16,997 nucleotides of DNA from an uncultured Dorea sp. (GCA_910586965.1 CAJUMF010000053.1:1-16997); one strand, 5' to 3'; positions 1 through 6,945 are shown, counted from the stretch's first letter. Numbers and translations are program-made. The notes: generated from the sequence alone by a model not told the origin.

Positions 1-1
1 C

Positions 2-301
2 TATTTTGATGAATTATTGGCTCGTATCCGTGATATTCGTTCTTCTGAAAAAGTATTTTGGAGAAAAGTATTGGAAATATATGTGCACTGGGCGGCTCAT
101 AAGCACACAGCGGCAGAAGTAATCTATCAACGGGCAGATGCGGATAAAGACAATATGGGATTAACATCGTGGGCTGGAAGAGAGCTTAAACGTTCTGATG
201 TAGAAATCGCAAAGAATTATTTAAACGAAAAAGAAATTGATGCGTTAAATAAAATCGTTACGGCATATTTAGATATTGCAGGAGGGGTTTGTAGTATATG
301 A
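2..301 (+). pseudogene. RhuM-family protein remnant (5' end outside window)
   Basis: The reading frame is open from base 2, so the gene continues to the left of the window; an internal TTG at 17 is not a credible start. The translated stretch has hallmarks of the RhuM (virulence protein RhuM / Fic-associated) family: LLARIRDIRSSEKVFWRK, then HWAAHKHTAAEVIYQRADAD, then MGLTSW and IAKNYLNEKEIDALNKIV. Family members, as I remember them, carry about 20-25 residues between the EIY and HWA blocks (a variable piece ending in FFxxVQNKM), and here EIY runs straight into VHWAA, an in-frame deletion. The frame then stops at TAYLDIAGGVCSI, where full-length members continue for roughly 100 residues. The gene therefore appears broken. 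RhuM genes often sit in restriction-modification or other accessory loci. The stretch is visibly more A+T-rich than rlmH or the flotillin gene. Function of the family is not established. Confidence 0.75.
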
Positions 302-315
302 GTACAATGTATGAT

Positions 316-906
316 TTATCGTTTAAAAGTATCTGGGGCAGTAAAGTGCTTTTGCAGGATATTTAAACTAAGTGTCTGGATTGCCGTAAAAATTATCCCG
401 CATAAAACGGACAATAACCCGAATACGGCAAATCCGGTCAACAGGACAGCCGCATTGATGATGCCCATGGTGTAGGCAATGTTGACTTTCGGGTTCTTTT
501 TATTCAGGATCAGCGCGATGATGTCAAAGCTTATGGCAGTGGACTTCGCGCGGATGCACAGGTGATAGCCGGTTCCTACCAGGACGCCTGCCAGCGCGAC
601 GCAGACGGGCAGTGGCAGGGAAAGAGACAGGTTAAGGCTGTGGAAAAAGGTGAACATGGAAAGGTAGCAGGCACAGCTTAAGACGCTGCCTGCAAAGAAC
701 TCTTTTCCGAGGAATACAAGGCACAAAAGGAGCAGGAAAAGTGTCAGCAGATTGACGAATACAGAGATGTCCATCCGGCAGACCTGCCCTAAAACCATGG
801 AAAAACTTGTGATGCCGCCGTTGATGATTTCACGGGGTACGGTGATGAATGCATATGCCCCGGTAATCAGGAGATTTCCCAGGATGATGGTTAAAATGCG
901 TTTCAT
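316..906 (-). CDS. YitT family membrane protein (short form, no DUF2179 domain)
   Basis: 196-residue, very hydrophobic protein with about five to six membrane segments (approximately residues 4-24, 49-67, 71-91, 98-118 and 148-180). Two signatures of the YitT/DUF161 membrane domain are visible: an early PREIINGGITSFS block (usually VPNxIVxGGxTG) and a later GTGYHLCIRAKSTAISFDII block (usually GxGxxxxxxxxxSTGGxDII). Many YitT proteins are about 280 residues with a C-terminal cytosolic DUF2179 domain; this one stops after the membrane domain, which is also a known family architecture. The start at 906 is supported by AAGGAGG seven bases upstream on the minus strand. It is convergent with the RhuM remnant, only 14 bp away, and divergent from rlmH. 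No transport substrate is established for the family. No terminator hairpin is apparent at its 3' end. Confidence 0.85.
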   Translation of the reverse strand: MKRILTIILGNLLITGAYAFITVPREIINGGITSFSMVLGQVCRMDISVFVNLLTLFLLLLCLVFLGKEFFAGSVLSCACYLSMFTFFHSLNLSLSLPLPVCVALAGVLVGTGYHLCIRAKSTAISFDIIALILNKKNPKVNIAYTMGIINAAVLLTGFAVFGLLSVLCGIIFTAIQTLSLNILQKHFTAPDTFKR

Positions 907-1038
907 AAATGCCTCCTTGTGCCTGAACGTTGTGCCGGTTCATGTAAGAGATAGTCCAAAGTTTCCCAGCACATATGTATGATAGGACAGGGAAATAGAA
1001 ATGTCAACAGGCGAGAGGAACTCAGAAAGGAATCAGTT

Positions 1039-1518
1039 GTGAAGATTACGGTAATAAGCGTCGGAAAGTTAAAGGAGAAATATCTGAAAGACGCCATTGC
1101 GGAATATGCAAAGCGGCTCGGCAAATATTGTAAGCTTGAGCTTTTGGAGGTGGCGGATGAGAAAATCCCGGATAACGCCGGAAGTGCGGCAGAAAGTGCC
1201 GTCCGGGCGAAGGAAGGGGAGCGGATTTTGAAATTTGTGCGGGATGACGCTTATGTCATCACGCTGGAGATAGACGGCGCGCAACTTTCTTCGGAAAGCC
1301 TGTCAGAAAGGATTGAGAACCTCGGCATACAGGGGAAAAGCCATATCATCTTTATTATCGGCGGCTCCATCGGCCTTGGGGAGGAAGTGAGGGGGCGCTC
1401 GGACTTTGCCCTAAGTTTTTCGAAGATGACATTTCCCCACCAGTTGATGCGGGTGATTCTATTGGAGCAGATTTACCGGAGTTTCCGGATTATCAATGGG
1501 GAGCCGTACCATAAGTAG
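1039..1518 (+). CDS. rlmH: 23S rRNA (pseudouridine1915-N3)-methyltransferase RlmH
   Basis: RlmH is a SPOUT-class enzyme that uses S-adenosylmethionine to methylate pseudouridine 1915 in helix 69 of 23S rRNA on assembled 70S ribosomes. I chose the GTG start at 1039 rather than the in-frame ATG at 979 because it gives MKITVISVGKLKEKYLK, the standard N-terminus, and exactly 159 residues, the usual family length; AAAGGAA lies 8 bases before it. The knotted SAM-binding loop is seen as FIIGGSIGLG at residues 105-114, followed by PHQLMRVILLEQIYRSFRI and the conserved C-terminal YHK. All expected motifs are intact. It is divergent from the YitT gene and appears to be transcribed alone. Confidence 0.97.
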   Translation: MKITVISVGKLKEKYLKDAIAEYAKRLGKYCKLELLEVADEKIPDNAGSAAESAVRAKEGERILKFVRDDAYVITLEIDGAQLSSESLSERIENLGIQGKSHIIFIIGGSIGLGEEVRGRSDFALSFSKMTFPHQLMRVILLEQIYRSFRIINGEPYHK

Positions 1519-1539
1519 AGCTGGGCAATATTTTTTTGA

Positions 1540-1568
1540 TTGAGTGTAAACCGGATGCATGGTAGACT
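1540..1568 (+). promoter_or_regulatory. Candidate sigma-A promoter of the DUF3990 gene pair
   Basis: TTGAGT at 1540-1545 and TAGACT at 1563-1568, separated by 17 bases, each match the -35 and -10 consensus at four of six positions. They lie about 50 bases before the first gene of the pair. An 8-bp palindrome TCATATGA at 1585-1592 follows in the presumed leader and could be a binding site for an autoregulator, but this is weak. Confidence 0.35.
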
Positions 1569-1620
1569 ATAGGAAGTATGGTCGTCATATGATGATGATT
1601 GGAGATTTGGAGTGGATGAG

Positions 1621-2073
1621 ATGTTTTTATTTCACGGCAGCAATGTTGTGGTAGAAGTTCCGCAAATATTGGAAAATGGATTTTATAAGGATTTTGGATA
1701 CGGGTTTTACTGTACAAATATTGAAAAACAAGCGAAGAGATGGGCTCTGACCAGGCGCAGGAATCATATTGTCAATAAATATGCATATAGGGTGAATCCG
1801 CAATTAAACGTGAAAATATTTACAGAAATGACCGAAGAATGGCTGCAGTTTATTGTGGATTGCCGCCGCGGAAAAAAACATGATTACGATATTGTTGAAG
1901 GGGCGATGGCAGACGATACGATATGGGATTATATCGAAGACTATATTGACGGGAAAATCCATAAAGCAGCTTTCTGGGAGCTGGTCAGATTTAAGTATCC
2001 GACGCACCAGATTGTATTTTGTACCAAAGATGCGCTGGAGACATTAACATTTGAAGGGAGTTATGTGCTATGA
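1621..2073 (+). CDS. DUF3990 family protein, ADP-ribosyltransferase-like; putative toxin
   Basis: 150-residue soluble protein resembling the DUF3990 family, which I recall as a member of the ADP-ribosyltransferase superfamily. The N-terminus MFLFHGSN fits the histidine motif (H5) of H-Y-E type transferases. GYGFYCTNIEKQAKRWA (residues 26-42) fits the second motif, with Y30 as the NAD-stacking tyrosine, as in PARP-like folds. HDYDIVEGAMADDT (87-100) and THQIVFCTKDALETL (128-142) are typical late blocks; I cannot identify a certain catalytic glutamate, and the glutamine at 130 may occupy that position. An in-frame GTG at 1612 is an alternative start, but ATG 1621 has GGAG at 1609-1612. The stop overlaps the next start as ATGA, which implies translational coupling and suggests a toxin-antitoxin type pair. 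Family assignment is fairly firm; toxin activity is inference. Confidence 0.75.
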   Translation: MFLFHGSNVVVEVPQILENGFYKDFGYGFYCTNIEKQAKRWALTRRRNHIVNKYAYRVNPQLNVKIFTEMTEEWLQFIVDCRRGKKHDYDIVEGAMADDTIWDYIEDYIDGKIHKAAFWELVRFKYPTHQIVFCTKDALETLTFEGSYVL

Positions 2074-2540
2074 CCAATCTTTTTTTTCCTGACGAGAAAG
2101 TAACAGACAATGACCTGTATTTTTTGTGCTATATGGTTGAGCGGATTGCAAGAAAGCTCCATCAGAAGAACCGGTATGTTGTCAATCATATTTCCAGAGA
2201 AGAATGGGAGCGGCTTATCAGCCTTGCCGGTGCCTGGCACTGTGAGAATCCCTTGAAAGTGGAGAGCGAATGGATTGAAGAATATCATCTGGTGCGCGGG
2301 GAGTTTGATATCGCGGATGTGGACAAGGAGCTTGTGGATGAGATTCCGTCGGAGACACAGATGGGAAAGGTCTATACAAGGCTGATTCTTTCAACCCTTA
2401 AGCGGGGAGAGAATTTCGTGGATGGGATGATTCGGGTATACAATGACGATATCTGTGAGACAATCGATAATTACAACAGCAGCGCATACTATGAGCCGTC
2501 CTATGTGATTACAAAAGCCTATAATGACGGCGGATTTTAA
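2070..2540 (+). CDS. Unrecognised acidic protein coupled to the DUF3990 gene; putative antitoxin
   Basis: 156 residues, acidic, no signal peptide and no membrane segment. I do not recognise a named family with confidence. The N-terminal part (about residues 11-66, DNDLYFLCYMVERIARKL and on to LISLAGAWHCENP) has the feel of DUF3791 proteins (a hydrophobic FCIExxA helix and a later xxLHTQ-type turn), which often neighbour DUF3990 genes; this likeness is from memory and weak. The C-terminal half (VYTRLILSTLKRGENFVDGM, then a tyrosine- and asparagine-rich tail) shows nothing I can place. Start ATG 2070 overlaps the upstream stop by 4 bp and has GGGAG nine bases before it. By position it would be the neutralising partner or an accessory of the ADP-ribosyltransferase-like protein. 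It is not an obvious DNA-binding protein: no HTH or ribbon-helix-helix pattern is visible. Confidence 0.65.
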   Translation: MTNLFFPDEKVTDNDLYFLCYMVERIARKLHQKNRYVVNHISREEWERLISLAGAWHCENPLKVESEWIEEYHLVRGEFDIADVDKELVDEIPSETQMGKVYTRLILSTLKRGENFVDGMIRVYNDDICETIDNYNSSAYYEPSYVITKAYNDGGF

Positions 2541-2542
2541 CA

Positions 2543-2571
2543 TACCATTCTGTCCGGAAATGTAGTATAAT
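2543..2571 (+). promoter_or_regulatory. Promoter of the flotillin gene, shared 29-bp motif
   Basis: A perfect TATAAT at 2566-2571 lies 38 bases before the flotillin start. The -35 position (TACCAT, 2543-2548, 17-base spacing) is a poor sigma-A match, yet the whole 29-base block matches the block at 8837-8865 at 25 of 29 positions with identical spacing. TACCATT at 2543-2549 is also repeated inverted as AATGGTA at 2569-2575, straddling the -10 element, which could be an operator; the second copy lacks this right arm. Confidence 0.55.
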
Positions 2572-2609
2572 GGTAGAAAAGGACACAGCAATTCAAAGGA
2601 GGACATAGG

Positions 2610-4262
2610 ATGATGAGTATGATTTTGGGGATGGCACAGGTTTTTATTCCGGTTATAGTGATAATTCTGCTCGTTGTTCTGGTGATGGTTACAGGTTATG
2701 TAAAGGCATCGCCGGACACCGCGTACATAATTTCAGGTCTGCGGAAACAGCCAAAGGTGCTGATCGGAAAGGCCGGCATCAAGATTCCGTTTCTTGAGAA
2801 GAAAGACGAGCTGAATTTACAGTTGATTCCAATTGATGTCAAGACTTCGAGCGCGGTTCCGACGGCGGACTATATCAATATCCGGGTGGACGCCGCCGTA
2901 AACGTAAAAATCAGCGACAACAATGACCGGCTGGCTCTTGCGGCGCAGAACTTCTTAAATAAGCCGGTAGAATATATCGCGCAGGTCGCAAGGGAAGTGC
3001 TGGAAGGCAATATGCGTGAGATTGTAGGTAAGATGAATCTTGAGGAGATGGTATCCGACCGCCAGAAATTTGCCAACCTGGTGAAAGAGAACGCGGAGCC
3101 TGACCTTGCGGCGATGGGGCTTGATATCGTAAGTTTCAATGTCCAGAACTTTGTGGACGGAAACGGCGTCATCGAGAACCTCGGCGTTGACAACATTGTA
3201 AAGATACAGAAAAATGCCGCCATTTCCAGGGCGGAGAGCGAGAAAGAGATTGCCAGGGCGCAGGCAATGGCGAAAAAGGAGGCCAATGACGCTCAGGTAA
3301 GCTCCGAGCTTGAGATTGCCAATGCCAAGGCGCGGGCGCAGAAGGAAAAGGCTGTCGTTCAGGCGGAGGCTACAAGGGAGTCGAAAGAGGCCGAGATCAG
3401 TGCGGCTACGCTTATCGCCCAGCGGGAAAATGAGCTGGAGATCCGTAAAGCAGAGCTCCAGAAGGACGCGGATACGAAAAAAGCGATCGCGGACGCGGCA
3501 TACCAGATCCAGAAGGAGACGGAGCGTAAGACGGTGGAGATCACCACTGCCGAGGCGAACCTTGCGCGGCAGGAAAAAGCAATCATCCTAAAGGAAAAGG
3601 AAGTAGAACTTACAGAGCGCAGCTTAGAGGCTACGGTAAAAAAACAGGCGGACGCGGAAAAGTACGCGAAACAGCAGGAGTCTGACGCAAGGCTCTATGA
3701 GGTGCAGAGAAATTCCGAGGCGCAGCTCTTTGAGCGCCAGAAAAATGCGGAAGCCGATAAGTTCGAGCGCGAGAAAGAGGCGGAGGCGCTGAAAGCTACT
3801 GCGGAGGCGGAGAGGTTCGCCATGGAACAGCAGGCGGAAGGTATCCGAAACAAAGGGCTTGCGGAGGCGGAGGCCATCAAGGCAAAGGCTCTGGCGGAGG
3901 CGGAAGGTATCGAGAAAAAAGCGGAGGCCATGAAACAGATGGGCGAGGCCGCTATCCTTGAGATGTACTTTAAAGCGATGCCGGAGATCGCAAGGAACAT
4001 CGCCGAGCCGCTTGCGAAGGTGGATAAGATCACGATGTACGGGGATGGCAATTCGTCGAAACTTGTGAAGGACATCGTAGGGACTCTTACCCAGGTGACA
4101 GACGGCCTTAAGGAATCTACAGGCGTTGACCTTCAGTCCGTGCTGTCAGGATTCCTTGGGATGAAAGTGGCAAATGACGTTCAGCGCGCGAAAGACGGTG
4201 AGGGCATAAAGTCTGCGGAGATTGCAGAAAATACGAAAGACACAGGAAATATGGAGGGTTGA
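2610..4262 (+). CDS. Flotillin family (SPFH/Band 7) membrane scaffold protein
   Basis: 550-residue protein with the flotillin layout. An N-terminal membrane anchor spans about residues 10-30. An SPFH/PHB domain covers about 33-195 (ASPDTAYIISGLRKQPKVLI and IPIDVKTSSAVPTADYI are typical). A long Ala/Glu-rich coiled coil runs from about 200 to 440, with many AEA and EAE steps, and a C-terminal region (LEMYFKAMPEIARNIAEPL) matches the flotillin oligomerisation segment. Bacterial flotillins such as FloT/YuaG of Bacillus subtilis organise functional membrane microdomains and affect fluidity and secretion. ATG 2610 is preceded by AAAGGAGG at 2595-2602; in-frame ATGs at 2613 and 2619 cannot be excluded. 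In bacilli floT is usually next to an NfeD-type gene; none is visible here. The coding sequence is more GC-rich than its left neighbours. It appears monocistronic, with its own promoter and a hairpin downstream. Confidence 0.93.
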   Translation: MMSMILGMAQVFIPVIVIILLVVLVMVTGYVKASPDTAYIISGLRKQPKVLIGKAGIKIPFLEKKDELNLQLIPIDVKTSSAVPTADYINIRVDAAVNVKISDNNDRLALAAQNFLNKPVEYIAQVAREVLEGNMREIVGKMNLEEMVSDRQKFANLVKENAEPDLAAMGLDIVSFNVQNFVDGNGVIENLGVDNIVKIQKNAAISRAESEKEIARAQAMAKKEANDAQVSSELEIANAKARAQKEKAVVQAEATRESKEAEISAATLIAQRENELEIRKAELQKDADTKKAIADAAYQIQKETERKTVEITTAEANLARQEKAIILKEKEVELTERSLEATVKKQADAEKYAKQQESDARLYEVQRNSEAQLFERQKNAEADKFEREKEAEALKATAEAERFAMEQQAEGIRNKGLAEAEAIKAKALAEAEGIEKKAEAMKQMGEAAILEMYFKAMPEIARNIAEPLAKVDKITMYGDGNSSKLVKDIVGTLTQVTDGLKESTGVDLQSVLSGFLGMKVANDVQRAKDGEGIKSAEIAENTKDTGNMEG

Positions 4263-4312
4263 TATGACATAGCATTTACTATGTTCTCCTCCTATGTGAT
4301 TGCAAAAGTTTA

Positions 4313-4353
4313 GAAACAGGAGATTAGCTATTCAATGGCCGGTCTCCTGTTTC
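4313..4353. terminator. Hairpin between convergent flotillin and lysR genes, probable bidirectional terminator
   Basis: GAAACAGGAGA at 4313-4323 pairs perfectly with TCTCCTGTTTC at 4343-4353 (11 bp, 19-base loop). On the plus strand a run of seven T follows only after about 15 bases; on the minus strand the stem is followed directly by TAAACTTTTGC. Tails are imperfect, so strength is uncertain. A smaller hairpin (ACATAG 4267-4272, CTATGT 4279-4284) sits just after the flotillin stop codon. Confidence 0.5.
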
Positions 4354-4416
4354 GTCTTCTGGATATTTTTTTAGACCAGTGTACAAACGGAATATTTTTC
4401 AACAATAGTATGAATA

Positions 4417-5283
4417 TTATTTAATAATCTGCCGAATCTCATGGAGCATCCGTGTACCAGCCAGGGACAGCCGGCGGTTTTTCGGTGTGACAAGGCCGAT
4501 GGAACGGTGGAGATTATTCTCAAGGGGGAACACATTGTATCTCCCGGTATAACCTTTTATGAATGATTCCGGAAGGATGCTGCACCCCATGCCGGCCTCT
4601 ACCATAGCAATCGCGGAGGTCTCCAATGCGATATTATGTTTGGGACTGCATCTTAAGCCGTTTTCCGAAAAAAATGAAGAGATGCATTTATCATATCCTC
4701 TCTTTGCCTGGATCATGACTTGGTTTTTAAGTTCATTCACTGTTATGTAGGAGCTATTCTCAGGGATAAAGCTCTCAGGAGTGATGCACAGCAGTTTATC
4801 GTGCAAAAGTGTGATTACAGACAGTTGCTCTGACGTCGGAAGAGAGACAAATCCAATCTCTAATTCTCCGTTTAAAACCATAGTCTCAATCGAATAGCAG
4901 TCATCCTGATGCACACAAACTTCTAACTGCGGATATTTGTGTGTGAACAGGGACAGGATGTCCGGAAGATAGATCCGGCAAATGCTGTCTACGACGCCCA
5001 TATGTACGACGCCTTTCATCAGGCCGTTGATCTGGGAGATTTCTTCTCTGAGCCTTGTCTCCTCAGCCAGTACAGCCTGAAAATGTTCCAGCAGTATCTC
5101 GCCGTTATCTGTCAGGGTAACACCGTAGCGGCTTCGGTTCAGCAGTGCAAAGCCAAGGCTTTTTTCCAGGCTGGATATGGCGTGGCTGGCAGCGGACGGC
5201 GTCATATTCAAAGCTTCCGCCGCATGGGTCAGATTACGTGTTTCTGCAATGATGCAGAATAATTGATAAGTAGCAAGAGACAT
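4417..5283 (-). CDS. LysR family transcriptional regulator of the divergent operon
   Basis: 288 residues, the normal size for LysR-type regulators. The N-terminal winged helix-turn-helix is clear: LTHAAEALNMTPSAASHAIS (about residues 18-37) followed by LEKSLGFALLNRSRYGVTLT. A linker helix with EETRLREEISQINGL leads to a two-lobed, periplasmic-binding-protein-like effector domain from about residue 88. I place the start at 5283, not at 5307, because AGGAG lies 6 bases upstream of the codon at 5283 and the longer frame would translate that ribosome binding site. The gene is divergent from the antiporter-dehydrogenase-aldolase operon with a 177-bp spacer holding a T-N11-A palindrome, the classical arrangement for local control by a LysR protein that senses a pathway metabolite. 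The effector is unknown. Confidence 0.93.
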   Translation of the reverse strand: MSLATYQLFCIIAETRNLTHAAEALNMTPSAASHAISSLEKSLGFALLNRSRYGVTLTDNGEILLEHFQAVLAEETRLREEISQINGLMKGVVHMGVVDSICRIYLPDILSLFTHKYPQLEVCVHQDDCYSIETMVLNGELEIGFVSLPTSEQLSVITLLHDKLLCITPESFIPENSSYITVNELKNQVMIQAKRGYDKCISSFFSENGLRCSPKHNIALETSAIAMVEAGMGCSILPESFIKGYTGRYNVFPLENNLHRSIGLVTPKNRRLSLAGTRMLHEIRQIIK

Positions 5284-5320
5284 GACATGCTCCTTTCTAA
5301 AAATCATTCGTTGATATAAG

Positions 5321-5335
5321 TTGAAAATGATTCAA
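5321..5335. promoter_or_regulatory. Candidate LysR-binding palindrome
   Basis: TTGAA-N5-TTCAA is a perfect inverted repeat whose inner 13 bases fit the T-N11-A pattern of LysR operators. It lies in the spacer between the regulator and the operon, and overlaps the -35 hexamer proposed for the operon and the probable lysR promoter (TTGATT 5339-5334, TATCAA 5316-5311 on the minus strand, 17-base spacing). Confidence 0.45.
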
Positions 5336-5348
5336 TCAAATATAGAAT
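5321..5348 (+). promoter_or_regulatory. Candidate sigma-A promoter of the antiporter operon
   Basis: TTGAAA (5321-5326) and TAGAAT (5343-5348), 16 bases apart, each match consensus at five of six positions. Transcription would begin near 5355 and leave a leader of about 105 bases before the antiporter start codon. No known riboswitch or attenuator is apparent in that leader; the only structure I see is a small hairpin at the ribosome binding site. Confidence 0.45.
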
Positions 5349-5460
5349 ATTATGAAATTTACAAAATGTAAAGACAATATTATGATTAATCTAAATATTC
5401 AAAGTATTGCTGCAGCACATTACTTGATAGGAACAAAGAAAGGAAGGAGGGTAACCCCTT

Positions 5461-6945
5461 ATGGAAAAAGAAAAAAGAATCAAAAGGGAACCTACTCTGG
5501 CAGAATCAATTATTGTAATATTGGCATTAGTGTTTTTTGTCAGTATCGGATTTGGCCTGTGTAAATTTGAACTTCAGGCAATGCTTTTATGCACGGCGAT
5601 ATTTACCGTATTTATGTCGATGCGGATCGGGCTTACTTGGGAGATGTGTGAAAAGGCGATCTCTCAGAGGGTTGTTAAGGTCATGCCGATCGTCTATATC
5701 ATGTTTACTGTCGGCGGGCTCATTGCGGTGCTGATCTTTTCGGGAACAATCCCGATGCTCATCTATTACGGACTGCAGATTGTAAAGCCCCATCTGCTGC
5801 TCCCCTGCAGTTTCCTTGTGTGCTGTGTACTTTCTATCGTGACAGGCACAGGCTGGGGTTCGGCGGGCACTGCGGGCATCGCCCTTATCGGTATCGCTAT
5901 CGGCATGGATATGCCGCTCGCCCCAGTAGCGGCCTGCGTTGTCGCAGGTGCAACATTCGGGGATAAGTTATCGCCCATGTCAGATACAACCTTACTTGCG
6001 GCATTGAGTGCCGGCACAGGTCTTTATGACCATATCCGTTCCATGTTGTACACGACGGTTCCGGCTGCTCTTATCTCCCTTGTGATCTATACTGTCTATG
6101 GATTGAGGTTCGGCGCGGATGCAAGCGTGCCGGAGAGCGTGACATCGATGATATCCACGCTGGATTCTATCTACAACTGGAATTTGCTGCTTTTGCTTCC
6201 CTTTGTCATTATCTTCATCGGGGCATTGATGAAAAAGCCTACGCTGCCGGTGATGTATCTGGCGATCGGGGTCGGGCTTGTCCTGGGGGTAGTCTTTCAG
6301 GGCTTTTCGCTCCGGAATGGTTTTACGGCATTTGCTACCGGGTTTAAGGTGGAGCTGGCAGGGATGGACAGTGCAGTCACGGATGCGAACATTCTTACGC
6401 TGCTGCAAAGGGGCGGTCTGTCGTCCATGTCAAACATTGTACTTACCATTTTCTGTGCTTACTCATATGCAGGGATATCTGAGGAGGCAGGATTCATGGA
6501 GAAGATCATCGATTCTGTAGTGGAGAAGATCAAGACCAGGGGCGGTACGGTGCTGGCTGCTGTGTGTACGGCGGTGATACTTACTATTATCGGCGTTAGC
6601 GGCTATATATCACTGATCATGACAGGAGAACTCTGGCGCAAACCATATCTGAAACAGCATATGGATCTGTGCAACTTATCAAGGACCTGTGAAGACGGTG
6701 GTACAATGGTCTGCTCCTGTGTTCCCTTCAGCACTTCCGGCCTGTTTTATGCAACGGCACTGGGAGTTCCGGTGCTTCAATATGCTCCGTGGCATTTTAT
6801 GGCATACCTTTGCCCGGTGCTTGCAATCATTTACGGATTCACCGGATTTGGGATCAAGATGATCACCCAGGAGGAGGCCGACCGTGAGATGGAAAGGCTT
6901 GGCTTTAAAAATAACGAAGAAAGGATGGTTGGCGATGAAGCATAA
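5461..6945 (+). CDS. NhaC-family cation/organic acid antiporter
   Basis: 494-residue polytopic membrane protein with about 11-12 hydrophobic segments. GATFGDKLSPMSDTT at residues 163-177 is the signature of the NhaC family (ion transporter superfamily), which contains Na+/H+ antiporters and the malate-Na+/lactate-H+ antiporter MleN of Bacillus subtilis. Other family-like stretches are VTGTGWGSAGTAGIAL (127-142) and the late SGYISLIMTGELWR. The start has AGGAAGGAGG ten bases upstream. It is the first gene of an operon whose next two genes encode a 2-hydroxyacid dehydrogenase and a pyruvate-type aldolase, so uptake of an organic acid, possibly in exchange for a hydroxy acid such as lactate, is a better guess than pure sodium homeostasis. 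Its 3' end overlaps the next gene by 11 bp. Confidence 0.9.
   Translation: MEKEKRIKREPTLAESIIVILALVFFVSIGFGLCKFELQAMLLCTAIFTVFMSMRIGLTWEMCEKAISQRVVKVMPIVYIMFTVGGLIAVLIFSGTIPMLIYYGLQIVKPHLLLPCSFLVCCVLSIVTGTGWGSAGTAGIALIGIAIGMDMPLAPVAACVVAGATFGDKLSPMSDTTLLAALSAGTGLYDHIRSMLYTTVPAALISLVIYTVYGLRFGADASVPESVTSMISTLDSIYNWNLLLLLPFVIIFIGALMKKPTLPVMYLAIGVGLVLGVVFQGFSLRNGFTAFATGFKVELAGMDSAVTDANILTLLQRGGLSSMSNIVLTIFCAYSYAGISEEAGFMEKIIDSVVEKIKTRGGTVLAAVCTAVILTIIGVSGYISLIMTGELWRKPYLKQHMDLCNLSRTCEDGGTMVCSCVPFSTSGLFYATALGVPVLQYAPWHFMAYLCPVLAIIYGFTGFGIKMITQEEADREMERLGFKNNEERMVGDEA

Noticed and set aside
979..1038. N-terminal extension of RlmH from the ATG at 979
   Set aside because: The 20 extra residues are not part of the family; GTG 1039 gives the exact usual length and has a ribosome binding site.
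3310..3591. Arginine-rich 93-codon ORF inside the flotillin gene
   Set aside because: It is a frame shadow of the repetitive Ala/Glu coiled-coil codons, with no start signals of its own.
3200..3930. Repeated GCGGAGGC-type strings that look like a DNA repeat array
   Set aside because: They are codons for alternating Ala and Glu in the flotillin coiled coil, irregularly spaced; not a CRISPR or tandem repeat.
5284..5307. Longer LysR start at 5307
   Set aside because: The extra codons include the ribosome binding site for the start at 5283, which gives the normal LysR N-terminus.
5352..5564. 70-codon ORF in the leader of the antiporter operon
   Set aside because: It has no ribosome binding site, encodes the antiporter Shine-Dalgarno as codons and runs out of frame into the antiporter gene; it is a chance frame.
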